Shown piece by piece: positions 10,248 to 20,326 of a stretch of 40,265 nt of DNA (position 1 is the first letter of the stretch; each line of letters starts with the position of its first letter). This DNA is from Haplosporangium gracile (Eukaryota > Mortierellomycota > Mortierellomycetes > Mortierellales > Mortierellaceae), in the NCBI GenBank assembly GCA_015499985.1, contig JAAAUF010000214.1:266-40530 (forward strand). Reading direction: 5' to 3'. The notes under the pieces were generated by a model. It was not told the DNA's origin and did no database searches. It worked only from the letters and a program-made list of their open reading frames with translations. The translations under genes and the position numbers were made by a program.

Positions 10248-10354
10248 CAAGCATTGCGAATAAAAAAAAAACATACACACACGCACGCATATACGCACAA
10301 ACTAAGCATTCAACTGTTTTCTGCTCACACTTTTATTCGCACCGCAAAAAGTGC

Positions 10355-10657
10355 TCACTGGGGATGAGGCTGAGCAGGCGACCCAGGCCAGGCGATAGTA
10401 GCGGTAGGGACGGTAAACGTAGCTGCCAACCCTTTCTTAGCAAAGAGTAACCTCTCGATCCCGAGTTCATAGTACTGCACTCGAGCCCGACGTTCCTGAA
10501 TATGTCTGGCCAATTCCTTGTCTTCTTCCCCGCTTGCTACCGAAGGGGTGTAGATTTCTTCGAGCTCTTGGATCTCGGCGTCGAGGGTTCGCAGGGCTGT
10601 AATGTAGCGCTCCAGATGATGTTCGAAGGAGTAGATATGGGCTGGACCTGTTGACAT
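10355..10657 (-). CDS. 100-residue helical protein related to the 5673 gene, unknown function
   Basis: A short single-exon gene convergent with the F-box gene (107 bases between stops). The ATG at 10657 follows a CT-rich coding-strand leader. The protein is largely charged and helical, with R17Y ... L25D26xE then a second helix R57...Y63E64LGIERL, and a hydrophobic Pro-ending tail. The spacing of these key residues matches both halves of the 230-residue protein at 5673-6365 (R to D nine residues, R to Y six residues, then YExxLxxL), so the two genes probably share an ancestor. No catalytic motif, signal peptide or membrane segment is seen. Function is unknown; a small protein-protein interaction module is a guess. 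Confidence 0.65.
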   Translation of the reverse strand: MSTGPAHIYSFEHHLERYITALRTLDAEIQELEEIYTPSVASGEEDKELARHIQERRARVQYYELGIERLLFAKKGLAATFTVPTATIAWPGSPAQPHPQ

Positions 10658-12308
10658 TCTTGAGGAGACGGAAGACGAAAAAAAAGGTGGTGGTGGGGGT
10701 GGTTGCTTTGTTGGTGGTACGTTTGGAGCCTGGAGGAGGTGTGATGAATGTGAGTGAGTCCTGAGGGGATGCTCTGGATGTGTGTGGGTTGATATGTGTG
10801 GGAAAAAAGGATGCTAAAAAAGAAGAAAAGAAAGGAGAAAGAAAAAAGAGCGCATGGACCCCTTGAAAAAAGAAGAGAAACAAAAAAAAAAAAAAAAAAG
10901 GACATGCGGACACGTCACGGACCTTGGTGCGCCCATCTGGCAATGTTCGATTTGATGGAAGGGAGAGTGTGGCGCACACCGATTCTTCACTTTTTGAAAG
11001 AAGGTCATTTTCGAGCATGATCACTGTCAGGGTAACTACTTTGCTTGCCTAGGTCAGAGCCATAGGTACTCTTTAAATACATTTCGCAAATGTCTTTCTC
11101 CTCGCTTGGCGCCTTGTCGCTTGTTGTCGGCTGCTCTACCTGCACTGGTGATGCCCTCTCCTAATGGCTGTTCTACTTTTCTTGACGCCACTTCCTTGAT
11201 TGATTATACACTGAGTACTTCTGCGGCTGAAGACGATGATGCTGCTATAGGTGCTGTTGCTGTGGATGTCAATTGCACTTTGCAGCGCAATCGCTCGATA
11301 GTCGGAGTTTCTTGAACCAAGGCGAGATGCATTGAAGCAGACACAGACGGATGCGATATGCACTTCTTGGGGATGAGAGGGATAATCCTGAAGGCAACGA
11401 GAGCAATAATAAGAGGAGAGCTGCACGAAGAACCAAAGGTTGAAGAATGTGTTGATATTCAATTGCAGCGATGGTAGCACTTCACTTTTCGGAAAGTGAC
11501 CGTACCTGAAGATCTATACCATTTCTATTTCCATTTCCCCCGCCCTTCTATTGCTTTTTCAGCCCTCGCGTTGTGCTCTGCTTTTAACACTAGTGACTAG
11601 GCAAAATAAGGTTGTCTGAAACCATGTACCTGGTCCACTCAAACACAACAATGTGTGTAAACGAAGTTGTTCTATGATTTGAATTGTCAAATGGTTCACA
11701 TTTTTTTTTTCGTGTAACTCACAACCCACACCAGTTTCATTTGGCCCTTGAAAATAAAAAAGGAAGATGGGAAGGGCCAAAGATCATAAAAGCACATGCA
11801 CGGTTCCTCGAAAGGGCAACCTTCCCCCGCAGTCCAGTCCACGACTTTCGTCTTTTCTATGACCTTGTTCTGTCTCGAGAGGTAAAGGACTAAGGACGAC
11901 GCCTGTAACGGTACATGAGGTTGTGCCTGAAAAGCCCCTGGGTCTGAAGCGCCTTGGGCTTTTCACCTGCACAAGAAGTAGCGCCACCAAATGCCAGTGA
12001 CTGTCTCTATGATTTTTTTGTTGTTCTCCGACTAATGAATAAGCCACATTTTCCTCTTTTTTTCTTTTTTTTGTTCGCAATATTGCCCCTTGGACCTGGT
12101 TGACATTCGACGACTTTTACTTTTTTTTTTTTGTTGAACCCTCATCGCTCAGGAGTTCAAACCTTCAGGACACTCAAAGACAACTTTTTCCGCTCATACC
12201 CCCTCTCTCAAAACGACGAGCAATAAAACGCACCTCACACAACAACTCATTCACTGACGCTTTCTCCAACCGATAACAAAAGCATACAAAAAATAACCAC
12301 AAACGACA
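10658..12308. other. Intergenic, 1.65 kb, no gene seen
   Basis: No frame here has coding character on either strand. It includes an A18 run at about 10882-10899, long purine-rich plus-strand sequence (10800-10900; the coding-strand CT-rich leader of the minus-strand gene at 10657), a T-rich tract before 12133, and a 10-base inverted repeat at 11928-11965. The last 150 bases should be the promoter and leader of LTV1; the leader ends in A/C-rich sequence right before the ATG. Confidence 0.55.
11928..11965. repeat. Inverted repeat, 10-base arms
   Basis: TGAAAAGCCC (11928-11937) is followed after 18 bases by its exact reverse complement GGGCTTTTCA (11956-11965). The arms do not extend further outward. 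It could form a hairpin in either strand, but I see no RNA gene or transposon terminal repeat associated with it. Confidence 0.6.
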
Positions 12309-14269
12309 ATGGGTAAAAAGCAGTTCATCGACAGGAAGAACGCCCGTCACTTCCATCTGGTCCATCGTTCCCAGCGTGACCCCCTCTCCCGTGACGAGTC
12401 CGCCCCCCAGCGAGTCCTCAAGGAGGTCATCCCCGCCAACCTTATCGGAAAGGTCGCTATTCCTCAGGAAGAGTTTGATGGTGACGCAACATACTCTGAT
12501 GGCGACGACGATATCTTTGGAGAGCACGGTACAGAGGACGGGATCAACTATGGTACCTACGATCGTCAGATTGAGGCTGTCGAGTTGCTTGAAGCACCTG
12601 TTGCTGCTGGCAAGAAGAAGAAGGGCGCCGTCAAGGACGAGGAGTAAGTCTTTGGAAATGGCATCCTTACGGACCTAGAAATCATGACCGTATATAATAA
12701 CAACAGCACAACTAACGCTGGCTATGTCATTGATGCTTTCTCCTCGGTAATAGGAAGATTGGAGAGGCGGCAATGTTGGGATTGGTAGGTGACGACTACA
12801 ACGATGGCACATATGATTACTCGCAGCATTTCAAGGAGATCGGAACCTCGTCCGAGGGTGTCTACATGGCCGCACCCAAGGTCGCCGCTCAACAAAAGAA
12901 GGCTGCCCAACAGTCTCGTGGAATCCAATTTACAGATGCGGACGCTGCAGATGAGATGGCTCGCGAGGATGTCGGAACTGCTGCAGGAAAGAAAAAGGGA
13001 AAGATCCAGTTGCCCTCTGGTGTGTTGCCCTCGAGGGAAGAGTTGGATTTCGCCGATGTCTATCAGAGCGCCGTGCCCATGGGTCTTCAGCCCGATATGC
13101 CCTTTGATATTCGTCAGACGCTTGAGGCTTTGGAGGATGACGAGTTTGTGGACGGAGAATTGGACGAGACTTTCTTTGACCAGCTGGATGAGGATGGTGA
13201 CTTTGATGATGAGGAGGTTGAAGAGTATTATGAGGATGAGGATGAGGATGGTGAGGAGGGCGATCGTCAGGGATGGGAGGCGGATTTCAAAAAGTTCAAG
13301 AAGGCACAGCAATACCAGTCGGACGACGATTCATTCGAGGGGTCTGATGACGGATATAGTCAGACCTCTCGGTCATCCCGCCGCCCTGCCGGTGCTTCGG
13401 CTTCGACCTTCTCCATGTCGTCGTCGGCCATGTTCCGTAACGAGAACCTGACACTTTTGGACGAGCGGTTCGACAAAATTGAGCGTGAGTACGAGTCGGA
13501 TTCGGACGATGACGAGGATGAGGGCACAGATTTCAAGGGCGAGGAGCTCCGCAAGGATTTCGACTCGATTCTGGATGATTTCTTGGACAAGTTTGAGATT
13601 GTTGGCTCCAAGATGGTTCCAAGGCTAGAGGGTGCTACCTCAGAGAACAAGTTGAGCACAATCCGTAATGCTCTCCTTGTGGATGAGGGTGAGGAGGAGC
13701 GTTCGGTGGCGACGACTGTTGGAGGTACCCGTAGGCCCAAAAAGCACCTGGATGAGGATATGGCGACCGAGTTGCAGACAGATTTCAGGAGCCGTGCCGA
13801 GAGGATGCGTGATAATTGGGATGTGCAGACCATCCTGAGCACATACTCCAACCTCGACAACCACCCTGGCATGATCAAGGAGCAGTCCCGCCGCAGGATA
13901 CACATCGACCCCAAGACCGGTATGCCCGTCGTCACAGAGAAGCTCTCCAAGAAGGCATTACAGCGTCAGGCTGAAGTCGCGGCCGCTGCAGAGGCTGCTG
14001 CTAAGGCTGAGAACGGTGGCGCAAGCGATGATGAGTTTGACGATGAGGAGGACTTTGAAGAGGAGGAAGCTGAGAACTTGGGTGCCAAGCGTAACAAGGC
14101 CGAGACCAAGGAGGAGAAGAAGGCGCGCAAGGAGACTATCAAGCAGGAGAAGAAGGGCCGTCGTGAGACCAAGAAGGCGACTAAGACTGCATTCGCCAAC
14201 GAGAAGAACCGACAGGAGAAGGTCATGAAGAACCTCAAGAAGGGTCAGGGCGTCACGCATCTGGACTAA
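12309..14269 (+). CDS. LTV1: LTV1, 40S ribosomal subunit assembly factor
   Basis: Two exons, 12309-12643 and 12754-14269, joined by a 110-base intron (GTAAGT donor, ATAG acceptor, phase 2), give 616 residues. The N-terminus has the family hallmark: MGKKQFIDRK followed by HFHLVHRSQRDPLSRD. The middle is very acidic (Asp/Glu runs at about 230-250 and later), and the C-terminal third is Lys/Glu/Ala-rich with basic helical stretches ending KGQGVTHLD. LTV1 joins late pre-40S particles, helps position Rps3/uS3 and uS10 and must leave before final maturation; it shuttles between nucleus and cytoplasm. Human and yeast versions are about 460-475 residues, so this one is longer, mainly through acidic insertions. 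It converges on MSH5 with about 307 bases between stops. Confidence 0.95.
12644..12753 (+). other. LTV1 intron
   Basis: A 110-base intron with donor GTAAGT at 12644 and acceptor AG at 12752-12753. Splicing joins GA|G into a Glu codon and gives EKIGEAAMLG, in frame with the long second exon. Without splicing, translation ends at the TAA that overlaps the donor site. Confidence 0.9.
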
Positions 14270-14576
14270 ACTGAGTATCTTCAGGAGCGAGGCACAACGC
14301 CGAACGACAGCTAACAACCCTCACAGCGCGTTGCGGACACTTTTCGCGTAGAATTATCTCGCATCGACTACATTACACCAACTATATACACTCACTCACA
14401 ACCCATGCCATTATTATTCATTTTTTTTTCATATTGCATTTTTTCCGTTTTCATTAAACATTGTATTTTCATACATAAGAAGAATCAAGCCCCTCATTTC
14501 TCATCGAGCTATGATTGCGAAAGGCGTTAAAGTCCGAATGTTCCGCAAATCCAGTAAAAAGGAGGTCTTACTTAGT
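14270..14576. other. Convergent 3' intergenic region (LTV1 and MSH5)
   Basis: A 307-base AT-rich spacer between two convergent stop codons, with T- and A-rich stretches (for example the T-run near 14420 and ATTAAACATT near 14454). It must hold both 3' untranslated ends and possibly overlapping transcripts. No gene is seen. Confidence 0.5.
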
Positions 14577-17500
14577 TTACTCTTCGCGCTCCTTGCGACC
14601 AATTTCGGCGGCGAGCTCCAAGAATTTATGTAGTGCGTCTCGCATGGTGCTGTCGGAGTCTGTATCCATCGCCCAAGTCACCTCAGAACTCGCGGCGGCC
14701 TCATCGCCCTCTTCCTCGAGAGTAGAAACACCACTGTGTTTGCGTTTTCCCAGGCTACTGTCACCACCGTTGTTGCTGCCGCCAACTCCGCTTGTGGACT
14801 TGATCGAAGTGGCAGCTACATCACTGCCCTCCAGCTTGACGTTCTTGGTCGTCATCGACTCGCCATGATCAGCTGTAGCTGCCATTTTCTTGTCTCTGTC
14901 CCAAAATTCTAAGGCAGACTCTTTCTCCAGATCCATGCACAACAGCATGTTTGTCAACCGCTCGTACATGCCCTCCATCTCCTTCTCGTGAGCCGTCAAA
15001 TGCGGGACCACGTTCTCGTAGCGTCTGAAGAGCTGTGAGAGGTGCAAACCTATTTTGAAGTGTCAAAATAAGGTGTAAGGTTTTAGTTACCTGAGGTGTC
15101 GACGACTTTTTTCTTAGCATTATATATATTCATTGAAAGGAAGCGCTTGGTTGTTGGACTAAAGACAACATATACCTCTCTGAACAATGTGCGTCGGCAT
15201 GTTGGCCATGGCCGCACAAGCTGGTCCAAAGGACGACGGAGTCTTTCCTTGCACAACCCTAAAAAAATGCCGACAAAAACGATTGTTCCAGCCAACAATG
15301 AAACACAAAATCAGCATGCAACGACGCCGAGTTAACCAACCGACACGAAAAAAAATGAAGAACACCGTGCGCACCTGAACAAGAAAGTAGCTTCCATATA
15401 ATCCGGCTGCTGGTAAACTTCCATCGTGTACAACGAGATGGGTAGACTCAGATCCATCAAGTCATTCTCGAACAGCTCATGAAAATGGGTCGTCGCCAGG
15501 ACTCTTGGTCGGCTCTCTTCGTTCAACCTAGCAAAATGCTCAGTCACGCTGCAGAACAGTCCCGCTCCATCTACAATTCGGATAGACAGGATAAAGAAAT
15601 AAATATGGAGCCAGTGAAATGATGGCATGAACAGTCTCATTGAATTGAAAAAGGAAACGAGAAAAAGACGTACCAGTAGATGTGGTTCCTTTACCAAATT
15701 CATCCAACACGACCAAAGATCTTGCAGTTGACATCCGGATAGCCAAGGCCGTCTGCTGCAGATCTGTCATAAACGCGCTCTGGATCTGATTACGTGAAAA
15801 GAAGAGTAAAACGATGAGTTAGCTTTCAGCTTCACGAACTGTGAAACACATGTGGAATCCTTTAAAAAAAAGGAACGCGTGGTAAACTTACACTTGACAC
15901 AGTCTCACGCGTCTGCAGGCGTGTCAGGATCCTGTCAGTGATACCGATTACTGCTGAATCTGCCGGCACAAAGCTCCCGACATGCGCCATAAAGCTAATC
16001 AATGCGACCTACAAAGAGACAAAGATGCAAACGTTAGACGCTATTGAGCTTATCCATCGCGCATGACCCTCGCTCGCACACTTCCCATTTGTGCACATAC
16101 TTGCTTCAAGTAAACGCTCTTGCCAGAACTGTTGGGCCCGGTGAGGATGATCACTCGGTTCTCGACACGAGCATCTCCGGTCTCTGATGAGCGTGAGGCC
16201 GTACTTGCTCCAGTCTCTGCAGTCGGGGCTGAAGTTCCATTTTGGTTTATGCCTCCAATATGCGTGCTATTGGTCACAAACGAGTCTACCACCAACTCTT
16301 GCAGCGGGTGTCTATGATAGCAGTAGAAGAAAGGAAAGTAATCGTGTTAGCCTTGATCCGCGTTGAGAGAACGCCTCCGATCTATCATGTCAGTGTGCAC
16401 ATACCTTCCATTCACGATTTTGAGGATTGTCCCATCCACCATCTTAGGGCGTCGGTAGTTGTGCAACCTTGCGACTCGCGCCAACGAAACCAGCCTATAT
16501 ACCAACAATACAAAACGAAGCGATTCAGTCGTTCACATAAAGAAAAGTACCACAACCCATGCTGAATGCGAAAGAAACTTACACATCCAGCTCAGCGCAA
16601 AGATCACTGCAGGTCACAAGAAGTTGCGAGTTCTCAATGATCCGTTCTTGAAGAGCTTGCAAGATATCAATCTCGCGATCTATTGCCGAGCGGGTGGGTA
16701 AAACCCAAATGTGTTTGTTGAAGGTTCTTCTTGCATCATCGTCAACAATACTTCTCTGACTTTCAAGCGCGGTTAGAAACCTACCGACAATAAGTCCATG
16801 AATATCGCCAAGATGTTCGTCTAGTTCTATTCGCACACGACAAATGGGCAAGGTCGGTCTCAGATCTCAGAAAAGAGCAACGTGCGGCTTTAATAAGCAG
16901 AAAGATAAACAGTTTCAAATGTATGTTACCTCGCATGGTGGCGTTTTTGTAGTAGATGGTACTCTCTGTGCTGAACTATTATGCCACAAGATCAGAATAA
17001 AAACGATTCAATGAATTGTGAGGACGTTGTTACATAATACTACCAGTCATAACAAACACGACGTCGAAAGCTAAAGGTGTCAACCTGGATGGTGAGCCCC
17101 TCGAGCTGAAAATCCTCCTCAGACTTCCAGTCTGGGTTCCTGGGCACCGTGATCAAGTAACCTAGCTGTGGGAAATAGATGACGTTGATAATCGAAGTAA
17201 AATCCGAGGGAATAGTGACACTAATATCCTTAGCAATCTCGGAAAGAAAGACGTCGAGTCCATGATAATTCTTGCGCATGCTATCCAGCTCCTCGTCAAC
17301 ATTTTTCTTCACCATACAGCGGCCCTCGATCACACTCTCGTCGAAATCGAGCTAATGGTTCGGCGAGATAGCAAGACATTGAGTTTGTTTGGATACTTGT
17401 CTTTATTTTGTTCATCGGTCCAAAACGAAGCGAACAGCTTCAGTTTGCTTCTTACCACATCGTTGATGTACGTGCCCACGTTCATGAGTTCCTCCACCGC

Positions 17501-20071
17501 AAAGTTGCGCCGTATCTAAGCAGTTGAAAAAATGGTGAGGTATCGGTGTGCATCCTAGATATTGTCAAATGTAGTGCCCAGCGGTTGACCCATTTGACAT
17601 CGACACTTATTATACCTCTTGGATGATTGGCGAGACCCCAATAAAAATTTCCTGCGAGGCATTCAAGACTTTCACACAGTAGTAGACGAACTAGAAGAAT
17701 CGTGTTGAGTCAGTACTCAATTGGTTGACTCACTTTTTCATTGGATCAAAATCATTCAAGAGAAGCACGCATGCTGTACATACCTCAAGGATCGACTGCC
17801 AGTCATTGATGGTGGCCTTTCGAGACAGGGCTTGCAACACTTTTGGGATATTCTTGATGTGCGAAAGGGCGTCAGCGAGTTGGTTGACGGTTGACTGATT
17901 CTCGGTCAAAACAAAGCACTCCACAGATTGGTGTCGCTCGTGGATTGTAGCCATGTTCAACGAAGGTCGGAGAAGCCATTGCTTGAGTAAGTAGCGTCCC
18001 TGAGAGGTTTTTGTTTGACTGAGTAAACCTAAAGACGGAAACAATTTGCAGTAGTCAGCAGTATCCTATGAGCTATTGACTCATACACACGCGCGAAAAA
18101 AGAAACGATATAACTTACCAAAGAGCGAAAGACCCTCCTTGCGGCCTCGAATACTATTATGCATGCTTGGGTGAGATTCGTCCTCAAAGATTTGCAGCGA
18201 GCTAAATTTTGACCGTGATCACGTCTCAAGTTAGAGGCTCTTTATTCCGTATAAGCTCGCGAAAACGATTCAGACAACGATCGCTCTTCTTACCTCAAGG
18301 TATTCTTATTGACGTACATGAACGAGTCACTACCAAAGACAATAAAAAGGATCTAAATGAATAACGACCTTGCTCTTTCCCACGAAAAAAAAGTAGAGAT
18401 CACCATATATTTCATCTTACAGTGTGAAGGCGCCAACAGCGATGGCCATCGTAGACCGTCCACCTCTTGTGAAACGATGCGCGATTCCGTGCCTGGAGAG
18501 GAAGCTGATGACTGCACCAGCACAGCCAACCTAAACGGGAGTTGCCGCAAACCAACGTTAATTCGCACACCCAGATGAATTTTTCGTGAACACGCAAGCA
18601 GGCAAATGCACATGCCACTTACACTTTCTTTGCTGTCAAGATCGACCAGATTCAACAGCTGGATCTGTGCATCCCGCTGCACCGACTCACCCATATCGGC
18701 CGATCCGTGGAAGGCGTGCGAGGAACCGGGTGCTATTGAGGCAGTAGAGCTTCGTTCTGATTGTGTGAACTGTATGACGATAGAGATCAGCTTGGTCTTT
18801 GCTAACTGATAGGAGAACTCTCCGCCAGGCCGGACCTCCAACTTGTTCTCACTGCCGTTTTCTGTTCATTCAAAAATAAACATGGACGAAAATTAGCTTG
18901 TGCTAACTTTGAGAAGTGATTTGAGCCGAGGTGATCAGCTAGTGGATCATTCGATACTGACCATTCCATTTCAGCGCGTCGGTGATGTATTCTTCCAGAC
19001 GAGAGCTGATCAATATCAACGTTGGTTGTACTTGATTTTTGACTAGACGTAATGACGAGAAGTTTCATAGTTAACATCGAATTTACAATCTAATGTTCAT
19101 GAACGGACTCCTCAGTCATCGATAGTGAAAAGTAGCTTACTTATCTCAACCATGTCAACTGCGTTACAGTCGGGTGTATCCTGCATCACAAACAACTTAG
19201 AACCTTGTCCGTCGTAATAAGCTCCACCCAGCGTTTTGCCCCTCATGTTGATAGCCAGAATAATCTATACAATCATACGTCAGTATTTTGGAATCAATAA
19301 GGTGACCGAGTCTATCATAAATTCCATCAGTATTGTTTTTTCTCTTATCAAACTACACATGTACTTTACCTCGTTTCCAAGGTCCAAGTTGGAAGATGAC
19401 TGTTCGGCCAAGTTTACCTCCAAGTTGTCAGGACCGGTCCACTGCGAGCTCGCTCCAACTGGATCACCTTGAAGCTCAAGCCTGTGCGATGGCTCCGAGG
19501 GTGCCTCTCGGTCATGGCCAAACGTCGAAGAGTGCCCTGGTGCACAATTGTCACATGGTATGTCTTGCACAAAGCGAGGATCGAGAACATCTGCCTCAGG
19601 CGGATATCCAGAACTGAAAGCGGATGCTGGAGATGCTGGGACGCTGCTACTCGAAAAAATATCCCCAGTCGGCGGCGCTGGCCCATGTTCCACTGAGTAG
19701 CCTTCGGAAAGAGCCATTCCTATGGCGGCAGGTCGAGATTGGGTAGTGAAAGTCTGACCGTACTCCAGAATGCTATTCTGACCTCTTCCCCGTCCTCTTC
19801 CTCTGCCTTGACTCTGACTCTGCCTGGTGCCACGACTACGGCTGCGAGCTGACATCTGGCTATGAGCGTGATGCTGCGACTGTCGTCCTGGGGAGGCAGA
19901 CCATGTAGTTGCAACCGAGCGAACAACTGATCTGGCGCTGGTGCTGAAACGGGCACTTTGGCTGGCCTGGGTGGGTGTTCGACTTACAGCACAGTAAGCA
20001 GCTGTTGTTGGAGCTTGACCCCTTGTTGTAGGGTCGACGCGCCGTGAACCTTGACTTGGAAGTTGAGTCAT
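14577..20071 (-). CDS. MSH5: MSH5, meiotic MutS homologue
   Basis: Hand-built model of 21 exons: 20071-19370, 19264-19141, 19042-18962, 18861-18623, 18530-18421, 18329-18294, 18201-18119, 18028-17784, 17690-17616, 17515-17456, 17351-17044, 16970-16930, 16826-16785, 16679-16583, 16494-16405, 16311-16101, 16008-15892, 15785-15674, 15570-15375, 15258-15176, 15049-14577. They sum to 3525 bases (1174 residues) without a stop. Landmarks are [12 protein letters not shown] (lever region), Walker A GPNSSGKS (about 836-843), Walker [12 protein letters not shown] (Asp about 915) and THFHEL. The order GSFVPADSA ... DLQQTALAI is the MSH5 rather than MSH2/4/6 pattern. MSH5 pairs with MSH4 as a clamp that stabilises crossover intermediates in meiosis. 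Unusual: about 234 disordered N-terminal residues with an RG run, and a long Ser/Glu tail. Family length is about 830-900. The exon 11/12 acceptor is the least certain junction. Confidence 0.93.
16680..16784 (-). other. Stop-free 105-base intron in MSH5
   Basis: Intron 13 (GTAGGT ... ATAG) is exactly 35 codons long and has no stop in the reading frame, so exon 13, intron and exon 14 form one open frame. Splicing it out gives a stretch that aligns without gaps to the MSH5 family ([14 protein letters not shown] then [11 protein letters not shown]). It is therefore treated as an intron, though retention would insert 35 residues rather than truncate the protein. Confidence 0.75.
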
Positions 20072-20326
20072 CGGTACTATGGTGTGAAAGAGGCGGTGAG
20101 AGTGGAAGAGGATTATGTCTGAATAAGAAGAAGGAAAAAAAGCGAGATGAAGTAGCGAAATTGACGGAATGGAAAAAAGCGATCAAAAACAGAGTCAAAA
20201 TTATCGCAAAAAAATGGTGGCGTTTATTATTGGGTAGAAGTACAGGGAAAAATAAAAAAAGGGTGAAGTGTACAGGGCGCATAAAATAGGCAGCAGCAAG
20301 CTAAGCGTGGTATGGGAGAGGATAGT

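Noticed and set aside
12722..13312. Minus-strand frame of 196 codons inside LTV1
   Set aside because: Antisense shadow of the acidic LTV1 coding exon, giving Leu/Ile-rich artefacts.
15085..15175. A 15-base micro-exon (VVDTS) between MSH5 exons 20 and 21
   Set aside because: It would keep the frame, but it needs a weak AAAAAG acceptor. The direct junction [11 protein letters not shown] fits the family better.
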